Positions 14,727-23,239 are shown, counted from the stretch's first letter. The stretch: DNA of 27,948 bases from DAOVRL01 sp964459805 (GCA_964459805.1 CAYWOD010000014.1:1-27948), one strand, 5' to 3'. The notes: generated from the sequence alone by a model not told the origin. Translations and numbers: made by a program.

Positions 14727-15533
14727 TTATGTGAACTGCGATATCCACGCAGTATTATCATCGCCCTTCAACGCAAAGACGGCCTCTCTTGGAACAATCT
14801 TCAGGCCGTATCCGTGCAGAATTCCTTCATGGCGATAGACAACAGGGGCCATAGTCTGAACGTACCGCGGCTCAGTGTTGCCGAAGTTGTCGGTATCCAG
14901 AGCGTTGAAGAACGCCCCGGCAGTAGCATCTGCAAGCTGCAAGCCCATAGACTTGCCGGGCGTGCGGGTCTTGATCTTGTCAATAGCCACCTTGTCAAAC
15001 TCGATGCGAACGTCCTGGCCCCCATCCTGCCGTCTCTTCAGCAATCGTAAATAGTCCCGCATCTCATCGTAGGACATTCCCTGACGATTTGAGAACAACA
15101 GGTCAACTGTGCCGTCGCCTCCCCACTTGGTGGGATTGTGTCTGTCGCGGGCAAGCCATGATATCCTCTCAAGAAGGTATCTGACGGCATAGAAGTACAA
15201 GCGATACCTCTGCTGAAACGTCTCAGGCTCAAGCAGAGACGGCTTGTGTACGCAGACGGCGATCAGTCTGGCCTGTAGAGTCGCAATGATCTGAGCATAG
15301 CGGACCTTTCGCGGATGTTTCAGGTCTTTCCAATGGATGTGTTTCCTCGGATCCAATTTAAATTCGCCGCGGACTTTGTCAATTGCTTTCACGGTCTCAA
15401 GGTCGGTCCGCTTGCGCGTTATGAAGCCAGTCAGAATGAACCAGTCGCTGCTCGACTGTTCATCGGGTTTCGTACGGAATTTGAAACCTTCGTCTCCCGA
15501 TTCGTCGATGTAGGCCACGAATGAAGCCGTCAT
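14727..15533 (-). CDS. DUF3800 domain protein
   Basis: A 268-residue protein starting MTASFVAYIDESGDEGF; the YIDESGD motif at residues 8-14 is the hallmark of Pfam DUF3800. The family ends with an acidic helix that here reads GLQLADATAGAFFNAL (about residues 209-225). The conserved acidic residues suggest an RNase H-like metal-dependent fold, but biochemical function is unknown. DUF3800 genes are often found as cargo of mobile elements and near defence genes. The start ATG at 15533 is preceded by AAGGAC and GAGAGG. It lies alone between the two guaA 3' ends, in the same direction as guaA, which supports its being acquired cargo. No integrase or partner gene accompanies it. Confidence 0.85.
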   Translation of the reverse strand: MTASFVAYIDESGDEGFKFRTKPDEQSSSDWFILTGFITRKRTDLETVKAIDKVRGEFKLDPRKHIHWKDLKHPRKVRYAQIIATLQARLIAVCVHKPSLLEPETFQQRYRLYFYAVRYLLERISWLARDRHNPTKWGGDGTVDLLFSNRQGMSYDEMRDYLRLLKRRQDGGQDVRIEFDKVAIDKIKTRTPGKSMGLQLADATAGAFFNALDTDNFGNTEPRYVQTMAPVVYRHEGILHGYGLKIVPREAVFALKGDDNTAWISQFT

Positions 15534-15877
15534 GTCCTTGCACTACCTCTCTTCACATAAGATTTCCAAACGAATCCCATCTTTCAAATGGAACATCTGA
15601 CGTCATTTCCCACGAAATCCGATGTCAATAATACCAACCTCCCACCGTTCTTCAAAGCAAAACCTTGCCGGATACGCAATTAGGTTAGAGTTTTTCCCGC
15701 CGAGTCGGGACTTTCGGCGTGTCGGATTCGTGGGGCGTGGTATCGTAGTTGAAAAGGTGCGGGATTTTGTTTAGACTATGGCTATAAAGGGGCATAGTTT
15801 TATCAAGGACAAGGCTCAATGAAAAAAACGGCGATTATAGCAGCGAATTCCCAAATCTCGCCGAGTGTGTCGGCAGG
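15534..15877. other. Intergenic region between DUF3800 gene and guaA
   Basis: Contains the second direct repeat (15693-15729). On the minus strand a perfect TTGACA occurs (from GGTATTATTGACATCGG) before the DUF3800 gene but without a good -10 box. A plus-strand ATG at 15819 opens a 35-codon frame (MKKTAIIAANSQ...) that runs into the antisense of guaA and is not supported as a gene. Confidence 0.5.
15693..15729 (+). repeat. Direct repeat near the intact guaA 3' end, copy 2
   Basis: TTTCCCGCCGAGTCGGGACT and the following bases correspond to 14302-14339. Both copies lie beyond a guaA 3' end at a similar distance. This may mean that more than the gene end was duplicated. Confidence 0.6.
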
Positions 15878-17419
15878 TCATTCCCATTCTATTGTTGCAG
15901 GTGGTTTTGAGGAGATGTCATAAACGACGCGGTTTACGCCTCGGACCTCGTTTATTATACGCGAGGCGATAAGTGCGAGGGTTTCGTGGGGGATGTGGGA
16001 GAAATCGGCGGTCATGAAATCGACGGTATCGACGGACCGGACGGCGATGACGTTTTCGTAGCTTCTTTCATCGCCCATAACGCCGACGGTGGAGACCGGC
16101 AGCAGGACGGCGAGGGTCTGGGAGACCTTTTTGTAGAGGCCGGCGGATTTTATTTCGTCGATGAGGATTTCATCGGCGGCGCGGAGGATTTCGAGCCGGT
16201 CGGGGGTTACTTCGCCGATGATTCGCACGGCCAGGCCGGGGCCGGGGAACGGATGCCGCCAGACGATGTCTTCGGGCAGGCCGAGATACTCGCCGACAAC
16301 GCGGACTTCATCTTTGAACAGCTCCCGCAACGGCTCGATGAGCTCGAAGCCGAGCTCGGCGGGCAGGCCGCCTACGTTGTGGTGCAGCTTGATATTGGCG
16401 GCGGGGCTGCCGTCTTTGGAGCCGGATTCGATGACGTCGGGGTAGAGCGTGCCCTGGGCTAAGAATTTCACGTCGGGGATCTCCGATGCGGCGGACTTGA
16501 AGGCCTCGATGAACTCGGCGCCGATGATTCTGCGTTTTTTCTGCGGGTCGGCAACGCCGGCTAAGCCGGTGAGGAACTGCCTGGACCAATCGACGACGTG
16601 CAAATCCATGTGAAAATGATTGCGGAAGGTCGCCACGACGCTCTCGCGTTCGCCCTTTCGCAGCAAACCGTTGTCAACGAATATACAGACGAGGTGGTCG
16701 CCTATGGCCTTGTGAATGAGTGATGCCACGACCGAGGAATCGACGCCGCCGCTCAAACCGCATATCACCTTGGCGTCGCCGACTAAACCGCGGACCGCTT
16801 CGATCGCTTCAGTAACGAAATCGCTCATTTTCCAGTCGCCGTCACAGCCGCAAATATCGTAGAGGAATTTCTTTAGAATCTGCGAGCCTTTCGGCGTGTG
16901 CGAGACCTCCGGGTGGAACTGGACGCCGTAAAAGGGCTTTTCTTTGTGCCTAACGGCGGCAAATGAGCAGGTCTCGGTAGTGGCGAGTCTGGCGAAATCG
17001 CCGCCGACGTCTTCGACCTGGTCGCGGTGGCTGGCCCAGGCCATGATCGAATCGGGCAGATTTGCGAAAAGGTCGGTCTTGTCGATGACGGCGAGGGTGG
17101 TTCGGCCGTACTCGCGTTTCGCCGCGGGGACTATCTTGGCGCCGAGGACCTGGCAGCCCAACTGCATGCCGTAGCAGATGCCCAGAATCGGAATATCCAA
17201 ATCAAAAATCTTGGGGTCGCATTTGGGCGCGTTTTTATCATACACGCTTGCAGGGCCGCCGGAGAGTATCATGCCCTTGAGATCCGGTGTCGATAGCTCG
17301 CCTGCCGTTGTGTCGGCGCTACAAATGCGTGAATACACGTTGTGCTCACGGACGCGGCGGGCTATCAACCGGCCGTATTGACTGCCAAAATCCAAAATAG
17401 CAATAGTCTGTCGTGTCAT
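15878..17419 (-). CDS. guaA: GMP synthase (glutamine-hydrolysing)
   Basis: Converts XMP to GMP with ATP and glutamine, the last step of guanine nucleotide synthesis. The 513-residue protein is of normal length. The N-terminal class I glutamine amidotransferase has the catalytic triad Cys82 (GICYGMQ), His169 and Glu171 (VQFHPEVSH). The ATP pyrophosphatase domain has its PP-loop SGGVDS at 223-228. The C-terminal dimerisation domain ends in the family signature VVYDISSKPPATIEWE. The ATG at 17419 is preceded by AGAGGG. The 3' end is intact, but a second, diverged copy of its last ~90 bases lies at 14463-14552. guaA ends are known targets of some genomic islands. No other purine gene adjoins it. 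Confidence 0.97.
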   Translation of the reverse strand: MTRQTIAILDFGSQYGRLIARRVREHNVYSRICSADTTAGELSTPDLKGMILSGGPASVYDKNAPKCDPKIFDLDIPILGICYGMQLGCQVLGAKIVPAAKREYGRTTLAVIDKTDLFANLPDSIMAWASHRDQVEDVGGDFARLATTETCSFAAVRHKEKPFYGVQFHPEVSHTPKGSQILKKFLYDICGCDGDWKMSDFVTEAIEAVRGLVGDAKVICGLSGGVDSSVVASLIHKAIGDHLVCIFVDNGLLRKGERESVVATFRNHFHMDLHVVDWSRQFLTGLAGVADPQKKRRIIGAEFIEAFKSAASEIPDVKFLAQGTLYPDVIESGSKDGSPAANIKLHHNVGGLPAELGFELIEPLRELFKDEVRVVGEYLGLPEDIVWRHPFPGPGLAVRIIGEVTPDRLEILRAADEILIDEIKSAGLYKKVSQTLAVLLPVSTVGVMGDERSYENVIAVRSVDTVDFMTADFSHIPHETLALIASRIINEVRGVNRVVYDISSKPPATIEWE

Positions 17420-17521
17420 TTGAGACCCTCTGAAAAACTGATTTGCCGGCTATCCCATACTGCACCATTATTTAGCAGCAAGAACCTGGTCTGTCGCGCC
17501 AAAATACGAAGCACGAAATCC

Positions 17522-17544
17522 TCCACAGGACACCTTGCGGTGGA
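17522..17544 (+). repeat. 23-nt hairpin repeat, copy 1
   Basis: TCCACAGGACACCTTGCGG plus TGGA. Its ends (TCCAC/GTGGA) are complementary. The reverse complement occurs at 23155-23177 with two mismatches. The surrounding 17420-17610 region has no gene and includes AAATACGAAGCACGAAAT, similar in style to the microrepeats near 13890. Confidence 0.6.
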
Positions 17545-17610
17545 AATTCCAAACAACATCAGATGTTCAAAATCCAAATTATCAAAACAACAGGGCCTGC
17601 TTAACAGTAA

Positions 17611-17946
17611 TCACGATAGCGAAATCAAGGACAGGAGTATATCAGGCTCCGTGCGATAACACAAGGCGGGCGGGTCAATTGCGTATTTGACCATATCGGT
17701 TCTGTTGACCGATTTGACCGTTGACACATAGCTGTCAAGGAAGCCCTCGGGTGTGATCACAACATCCACTTGGTGATGATCTTGAATTTCATCGAGAACG
17801 CTCATCAATTTCTCGTGGTTTGCCTTTGAATCGGCCTTTGTTGGATAGACCTTGACCTGGGCGATGCGGATTCTGGAGACGATTTCTTTCGGGCTATCTT
17901 GGGTTCTGCCGGCCTCTGCCGTATCGTTCTTGGGGGCGTCTGTGAC
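17611..17946 (-). pseudogene. Truncated, frameshifted nitrilase-family (carbon-nitrogen hydrolase) gene
   Basis: The minus-strand frame reads SRIRIAQVKVYPTKADSKAN, then HEKLMSVLDEIQDHHQVDVV, ITPEGFLDSYV and MVKYAIDP. The pattern of an N-terminal strand, an ANH-like helix and D-V-V-I-T-P-E, with the catalytic glutamate after the strand, is that of the nitrilase superfamily N-terminus. The lysine and cysteine catalytic regions are missing, because the frame ends at 17611 soon after homology stops. At the 5' side a TGA interrupts the frame near 17945. A well-placed ribosome binding site (AAAGGTGG) and ATG at about 17957 lie in a different frame, so a frameshift is likely. I read it as a decayed gene. 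Confidence 0.65.
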
Positions 17947-18013
17947 TCATACTAAACCACCTTTTTCTAAAACAGTTAGTCTTGAAATCATCCTTAAAGA
18001 AGATAGACATCTG

Positions 18014-21000
18014 CTATTGTAAATCTATCTTGAGGTCGTGAATCGACCAGAACAGGCCGGGGACCGAACCGGTTTGCACAATTTTGATAAACCTGGTGCG
18101 TACGGGTCTGGGGAACTTGATCTCGGTCAGCGCCTTTGTGCCTTTGCCGGATACGATGGGTTTTGCCCAACTGCCGCCGTCAAAAGAGACATAGACTTCG
18201 TATCCTCTGGGGTAGTCGCCGCGTGAGCCTGCGGCGTCGAGTGTCAGGCCCGTTACAGTACTCTCGATGCCGAGGTCGAGCGTGAACCAATCACCGGGCG
18301 TCATTGGTCGTCCGGTGTCCCAGCGGGTGCTTTTGTTGCCGTCGAGGGCGTTCTTGACACTGCCATTCTTGACCGAAGCGGTCGCCTTGAGGGTCTTGTT
18401 GACCGTTAGCTGTTTGATCTTGCTGATGGCCAGAGCAGCTTCGGCGGCGACGGCCTTATCCTGTCGAGCCTTTTCGGCAAGCCTTGTCGCTTCGTCGCAA
18501 GGGTAGTTGGACAGGATAGCGAGGACGGCCCTTTTTTCATCCGGTCGCTCGGCGATGGCCAGGGCGCCGGCCAGGAGCTTGACAGTGTCGGCGGCGGAAC
18601 GATTGGCGGGCAAGGCGATGAGCTTTACGTAGCCTCTCAAGGCCAGGGCACGGCCCACGGGCTCGGCGCCGGTCTTGGCAATCTTGAGCAAATCTGCGAG
18701 CGGTTGAGGATTGGGCCAGTCGGCTAAGGCACGGATGGCGGCCTTTTTGGTCTCGGCGTCGGCGCTATTTAGCCGGGCGCGAACGGCACCAAGTGCCTTG
18801 GCGTCACCGACTCGGGCCAGGACGGCAAGCAAGTGAGGCATGGCGGCGTTGTCGGCCTTACGCAAAGCCGCAACGACAGGGGCGGGATCCGGGTCTTCCA
18901 GCCTTGTAACGACCGCTACGATTGCCCGCTCAAGGCCGGCACGATCGGAAGAGCTACCGGCGTCCAAGAGCGCCGAGACCATTACAGGCAGCTCCCTCTG
19001 GCCGGCCAGGGCGCCGAGGGCTTTGAAGGCTGCCTGGCGAACATCGGAATCGCTGTCCCTGGCGGCGGCGAGCAGGACGGGTATTGCATCTGTTTCGCGG
19101 CGACTGACAAGCGTTTGTATGACATTGAGCCGAACAGAGGCATAAGTACGGCTGCGGACAACGTCCACCAACGCCTCGGCAACACCCGTGCCCGTGAGCC
19201 GGCTGAGGCTTTCAATCGCAGCCTGGCCAACGTCACTTTCTTCGTTGCTGACCTGGGCGAGGAGCTTGACATTCGAGGCATCGCCTACAATCGCCAGTGC
19301 CTTGACGGCGGCCAGGCGAACGGAATCGTCGCCGCGGGGAACGAGCTTGGCGATATAGGGCGCGGCAGCCTTGTCGCCGCGGCTCTCGAGGGCGCTGAGC
19401 AAAACGACCTGGGCGTTGCCCTTTAGAGATTCGAGCTGTTGGGCGAAGGCCCTGGTTGCTTCAGCGCCGGGCATCTCGGTGACGAGCTTTCCGGCTGCCT
19501 GCTGCAATTGGAGGTCGCTGTCCTTTAGCAGGGCCAGCACTATCGGGACGGCCTTTTCCTTTTCGGCACGGGCCAAGCCCCGATAAGCGGCTATTCTTAT
19601 GATGGTGCTCTCTGCGCCGGACATCTTGAGGTAGATTTTGGCAGCGTCGCCGGCATTGCCTTCGGCAAGCATTTTGTCGGCACACATCAGGTATGAGTTG
19701 TCTCTCAATGACTTAAGATTATCAGGGGTGCGTGCGCGAGAGAGAACGGCGGAGGCTTCGGCGCCGCCGATTCTTCCAAGCGCCGAGACGGCGGCCCGGG
19801 CGAGTTTGGGGTCCGGGCTGTTGATTAGCTTTGCAATCTGCGGGACGGCCTTGCGGTCGCCTCGCTGTGCGATTGAGCCAACGACGCCTACCTTGAGGTC
19901 GCCGGTGAGCGTGTTAAGTGCCTTGCGCAGTGCGTCGCCGGCTTCGGGAGCGGGCATAAACTGGAGGGCAAATCGCGCCATGTGGGAGAGTTCTTTATCG
20001 GAGAGCATTTTGGCCAGAGTCGGGACCGATTTGGCCGAACCGATCCGGCGGAGCAGACGGCAGACGAATTGCCTGCCGGCGAAGGTGGTCCTGGGTGAGT
20101 TCAAGGCGTTGAGCAGCTTTGCCTCGATTGGACCGAGAGCCGCCGGGGGCGTGTTGCGAATTTGCTCTTCGATGGCGGCCAGTGCCTTTCGCGACTTCCC
20201 GAAGTCGTAGCTCTCTATTTCGCGGTAAAGGGAATCGCCTGCCATGCGCAGACTAACTGTATCGGCAGTCGGGAAGTCCGAGGGGATCTCCACTTGCGTA
20301 ACCCTGCCCGTTGCGGCCCATTCGGCGCCTCGCTGGAAGGTTACGATGAATCCGACGCAGCGCAACTGCTCGGCGGCGTGCCCGAGGACGGTGTGCAATA
20401 CTCTTCCTTTGCCGTACCCAACGGTGAAGAGGACCGGCTCATGCTCGCCTGTGCCTTTTTTTGCAGGGTCGGCGTAGGCGGTTGCAAGAACCGTCATATT
20501 CTTTGCGGGGCCGCGGAGCTTGCTGTATAGCTCGTCCTTTGCGTGCATCCATTTTTCGGGAAGGCCCGCGGTGATCGGGTGATTGCGGTCTCTTGTTACA
20601 ATCTGGAACTCGTGCTGTGGGCCGTGGGTTCCGCCCCTGCCAGGGGAATTGTCAAGGACGATTTTGCCGTCGCGGTAACGGACCATGGGGCCGGACTTTT
20701 CATCCCTGCCTCCCCAGCCGCCCAGGGCAATCATCTCGTTGAATTCCTTCCAGTTGGGGAAGGCGTTGTCGGCTGCGTGATAGATGACGAGTCCGCCGCC
20801 GTTTTTCATGTAGTCAACGAATGCGTTTTGCGTTTGGAGCGGCCAGTCGTCGCCGGTGTAGTTGGAGACGATGACATCATATTCGGCAAAATCCGGCTTG
20901 AAAGAATCCATAGGTCGGCCCTTGGCCGGCGAGGTCGCCACATCGACTTTGAACAGGCCGGTATCTTCCAGTATGCTCTTTAGAACAGGCGTGGTGGCTT

Positions 21001-21130
21001 TCCAATTGTGGTTGTTCTGACCATCGACAATTAGGGCCTTGAGGCTGGGTCCGGCAGCGCAGACCGCGTGCGTGTTCAGCAGGCCAGAGGTCACTACACA
21101 TAGGGTTAATATCGTTATGTATCTTTTCAT
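18014..21130 (-). CDS. Exported ThuA - HEAT repeat - discoidin-like protein
   Basis: A 1038-residue protein with a Sec signal peptide (residues 1-27, ending HAVCAAG). Residues 30-275 form a ThuA domain (KALIVDGQNNHNW, YDVIVSNYTGDDWP, GGGLVIYHAADNAFPNW, HPITAGLP, GKGRVLHTVLGH), a glutamine amidotransferase-like fold linked to trehalose or glycoside utilisation. Residues ~300-890 consist of many HEAT-type helical repeats (AAVSALGRIG, AAFKALGAL, AAIRALADW). The last ~130 residues (NKSTRWDTG...PGDWFTLDLG...YEVYVSFDG...RFIKIVQTG) form an F5/8 type C discoidin-like domain likely to bind carbohydrate. I start at ATG 21130, which follows AAGGAG. The gene starts 51 bases after the preceding Gfo/Idh/MocA gene and is probably co-transcribed. 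Periplasmic location is inferred. Confidence 0.88.
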   Translation of the reverse strand: MKRYITILTLCVVTSGLLNTHAVCAAGPSLKALIVDGQNNHNWKATTPVLKSILEDTGLFKVDVATSPAKGRPMDSFKPDFAEYDVIVSNYTGDDWPLQTQNAFVDYMKNGGGLVIYHAADNAFPNWKEFNEMIALGGWGGRDEKSGPMVRYRDGKIVLDNSPGRGGTHGPQHEFQIVTRDRNHPITAGLPEKWMHAKDELYSKLRGPAKNMTVLATAYADPAKKGTGEHEPVLFTVGYGKGRVLHTVLGHAAEQLRCVGFIVTFQRGAEWAATGRVTQVEIPSDFPTADTVSLRMAGDSLYREIESYDFGKSRKALAAIEEQIRNTPPAALGPIEAKLLNALNSPRTTFAGRQFVCRLLRRIGSAKSVPTLAKMLSDKELSHMARFALQFMPAPEAGDALRKALNTLTGDLKVGVVGSIAQRGDRKAVPQIAKLINSPDPKLARAAVSALGRIGGAEASAVLSRARTPDNLKSLRDNSYLMCADKMLAEGNAGDAAKIYLKMSGAESTIIRIAAYRGLARAEKEKAVPIVLALLKDSDLQLQQAAGKLVTEMPGAEATRAFAQQLESLKGNAQVVLLSALESRGDKAAAPYIAKLVPRGDDSVRLAAVKALAIVGDASNVKLLAQVSNEESDVGQAAIESLSRLTGTGVAEALVDVVRSRTYASVRLNVIQTLVSRRETDAIPVLLAAARDSDSDVRQAAFKALGALAGQRELPVMVSALLDAGSSSDRAGLERAIVAVVTRLEDPDPAPVVAALRKADNAAMPHLLAVLARVGDAKALGAVRARLNSADAETKKAAIRALADWPNPQPLADLLKIAKTGAEPVGRALALRGYVKLIALPANRSAADTVKLLAGALAIAERPDEKRAVLAILSNYPCDEATRLAEKARQDKAVAAEAALAISKIKQLTVNKTLKATASVKNGSVKNALDGNKSTRWDTGRPMTPGDWFTLDLGIESTVTGLTLDAAGSRGDYPRGYEVYVSFDGGSWAKPIVSGKGTKALTEIKFPRPVRTRFIKIVQTGSVPGLFWSIHDLKIDLQ

Positions 21131-21180
21131 TCTGTTGCTCCTTATGGTTTCGTCGTTGGTTGGCTTATCAGCTCTCGAGC

Positions 21181-22464
21181 TTAGAGCACCCACGGCTCCC
21201 GGTAGGATCTGCCGAGCAGTGCACTTGCTTCTTCGTCGCCGATGATTTGTTCGGTTTCCGGGTCCCACTTGATTCTTCGCCCGGTGAGCATGGCGATTTC
21301 GCCGAGTAATCCAATGCTGATCGAGCGATGGCCCACCTCAGCCGGGCAGATGGTGAGCTTGCGGCTCTTTACGCAGTCGAGGAAGTTCTGTTTGTGGTCC
21401 CTGCTTTCGTAGAGCTTTATTTCATCCGGGCCGATGACCTCTTTGAGGATGCTCTCAGGTTCGGCGCGCAGTCCGCCGCGATTGACGTGGACCCATCCTT
21501 TTTCGCCGTACCACTTGGCGCCCTGGGTAAGCTGTCTGTTGTTGGCGACGGTCATCACCCGACCATCGGCATACTTGCAGGTAAACTTGTACTCGGTAGG
21601 CACGTTGTAGAGTCCTTCGTCGGGGTAGTTTCCTTTGCCTTCGATTTCTACGGGTCCCGTGCGGTCCCAGCCCATGCCCCAGTGCGCGATGTCGATGTGG
21701 TGTCCGGCCCAGTCGGTAAGTTGTCCGCCGGAGTAATCCATAATCCACCGCCAGTTCCAGTGGCATACGCCTCTGTACGGGACCCACGGGGCGGGTCCGA
21801 GCCACCAATTCCAGTCGAGGCCTTCAGGTATAGGAGTAACTTGCTTTACGTCGGTTCCGCCGCCGGTTGGCAGGCCCACCTCGATCTTGAGGACCTTTCC
21901 AATTCTTCCGTTGCGGACGAGCTCGCAGGCCCGGCGGAATTTGTAGTCCGAGCGCTGCTGACTTCCGGTCTGCCAGACCCTGCCGTAACGATGGACGGCG
22001 TCGCATATCGCCCGGCCCTCGCGAATGGAGCGGGCGAAGGGCTTTTGGGCGTGGATGTCGAGGCCGGCCCGTGCGGCGGCGATAGCGGGCAGTGCGTGCC
22101 AGTGGTCGGGCAAGGCTAGCAGAACGGCATCGAGGTCGCCGCGGCCGATTAGCTCGCGATAGTCGAGGTACGTTTTGCAGTCACTATTTTTGTACCTCTC
22201 GTCCACATGCTGCTTTGCTCTGTCGCGGTGGTTCTTGTCAACGTCGCAGACGGCCACCATCTCCACTTCGCCCTTGCCCAGGAATCCCCGCATATCGCCG
22301 GTCCCCTGTGAGCCGACTCCGATTGCCCCCATAACGATACGGTTGCTCGGGGCGGCGGCGCCGAAAACCGATGAGGGAACGATTGCCGGAAGGGCCAGGG
22401 CTGAACCGGCAGCGGCCGTACTTTTCAAGAAGCCTCTTCGCGTTATCAAACGTTGGTCTTTCAT
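21181..22464 (-). CDS. Tat-exported Gfo/Idh/MocA family oxidoreductase
   Basis: NAD(P)-dependent sugar oxidoreductase family. The 427-residue protein starts with a Tat signal (RRGFLKSTAAAGSALALPAI), so it should be exported folded with its cofactor. The Rossmann part begins RIVMGAIGVGSQGTG and continues VEMVAVCDVDKNHRD, LPDHWHALPAIAAARAG and DIHAQKPFARS. In the usual EKP motif the glutamate is replaced by Gln140 (Q-K141-P142), while the lysine is kept. The C-terminal domain has WWLGPAPWVPYRGVCHWNWR and GGQLTDWAGHHIDIAHWGMG, and ends in REPWVL, as common in planctomycetal members. ATG 22464 follows CAGGAG; the longer frame to 22509 is unlikely. It is first in an operon with the ThuA-HEAT gene. 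Substrate unknown. Confidence 0.9.
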   Translation of the reverse strand: MKDQRLITRRGFLKSTAAAGSALALPAIVPSSVFGAAAPSNRIVMGAIGVGSQGTGDMRGFLGKGEVEMVAVCDVDKNHRDRAKQHVDERYKNSDCKTYLDYRELIGRGDLDAVLLALPDHWHALPAIAAARAGLDIHAQKPFARSIREGRAICDAVHRYGRVWQTGSQQRSDYKFRRACELVRNGRIGKVLKIEVGLPTGGGTDVKQVTPIPEGLDWNWWLGPAPWVPYRGVCHWNWRWIMDYSGGQLTDWAGHHIDIAHWGMGWDRTGPVEIEGKGNYPDEGLYNVPTEYKFTCKYADGRVMTVANNRQLTQGAKWYGEKGWVHVNRGGLRAEPESILKEVIGPDEIKLYESRDHKQNFLDCVKSRKLTICPAEVGHRSISIGLLGEIAMLTGRRIKWDPETEQIIGDEEASALLGRSYREPWVL

Positions 22465-22729
22465 AACAATCTCCTGATAGAATTCGCCAAAAGTAAAAGA
22501 AAAACACAAGCCGGCCCAGGGCCGATCTTCGGGGAACTATGATACCAGAATCTACGCCGGGGGCAATAGCTGATTTGGTGCGAATGGCGGTTGCTTAGGA
22601 CTTCTGCGGGGCTCTCAGTGAGCGTTAGGCTGAAGACTGAGATTCACTCGCTGCTCATCTGCTTAGCGAACTACCATTCCCAAGATAGCCCCTTGTTACG
22701 CAAGATTCCTCAAAGTTGTATCGCCCACC

Positions 22730-22759
22730 AAGTGATGTAAGCATAAGCTTACATCGCTT
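22730..22759. repeat. 13-bp stem, 4-base loop inverted repeat
   Basis: AAGTGATGTAAGC (22730-22742), loop ATAA, GCTTACATCGCTT (22747-22759). The stem is perfect apart from one G-T wobble pair. No T-run follows on either strand, so an intrinsic terminator is not clearly indicated. It may be an operator or an RNA structure. Confidence 0.55.
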
Positions 22760-23154
22760 TGCTGCTGAGCGTGTTTTGGGTTGGGGCTGCGACATTGCCC
22801 TGGGGTGGAGTGTGGCTGCGATCATTCCGTGCATCCGCCGCGTGGTCTGCGACATGAGCGGCAACAGGGACGGGCATAGAAGCGGGGGCACGGCAGGACC
22901 GGGGGTGGTAAGTGATTATGTGCATTACTGGTCTGATAAGACAAGCATCTTGACAAACAACCACTTGACAACAATCGAACAGATGACAACAATGCCATTG
23001 GTCGGTGAAAAGCAAGCACGCCTGCTCCAGGAGCAACCTGCCAGGGATAACCGGCTGGGATATCGACGAAATGTCGTAGCGGCTTCTCTCGCATAGCCGG
23101 GACTGCCGCATCCGTCGAAACATTTCAGAGATTTCCCCAATGCCTAAAAAAACC

Positions 23155-23177
23155 TCCACCGTTAGGTGTCCTGTGGA
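23155..23177 (-). repeat. 23-nt hairpin repeat, copy 2 (inverted)
   Basis: The reverse complement of this stretch matches 17522-17544 at 21 of 23 positions. The match does not extend into the flanks. It lies 20 bases before the dispersed repeat copy at 23197. Confidence 0.6.
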
Positions 23178-23196
23178 CTTGCCCAAGGCAAGGTAC

Positions 23197-23239
23197 TTTC
23201 TTAACTGTAAAGGGGAAATGTCCATTTCACGCTGAACCA
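23197..23239 (+). repeat. Dispersed repeat, copy B
   Basis: Matches 4-46 at about 36 of 43 positions, with an identical TTTCACGCTGAACCA end. Confidence 0.6.

Noticed and set aside
15819..15926. 35-codon frame starting MKKTAIIAANSQ
   Set aside because: It runs into the antisense of guaA and has only a signal-peptide-like start; too short and unsupported.
21328..22119. 263-codon open frame on the plus strand
   Set aside because: Antisense to the Tat-exported oxidoreductase; no ribosome binding site and no family signature.
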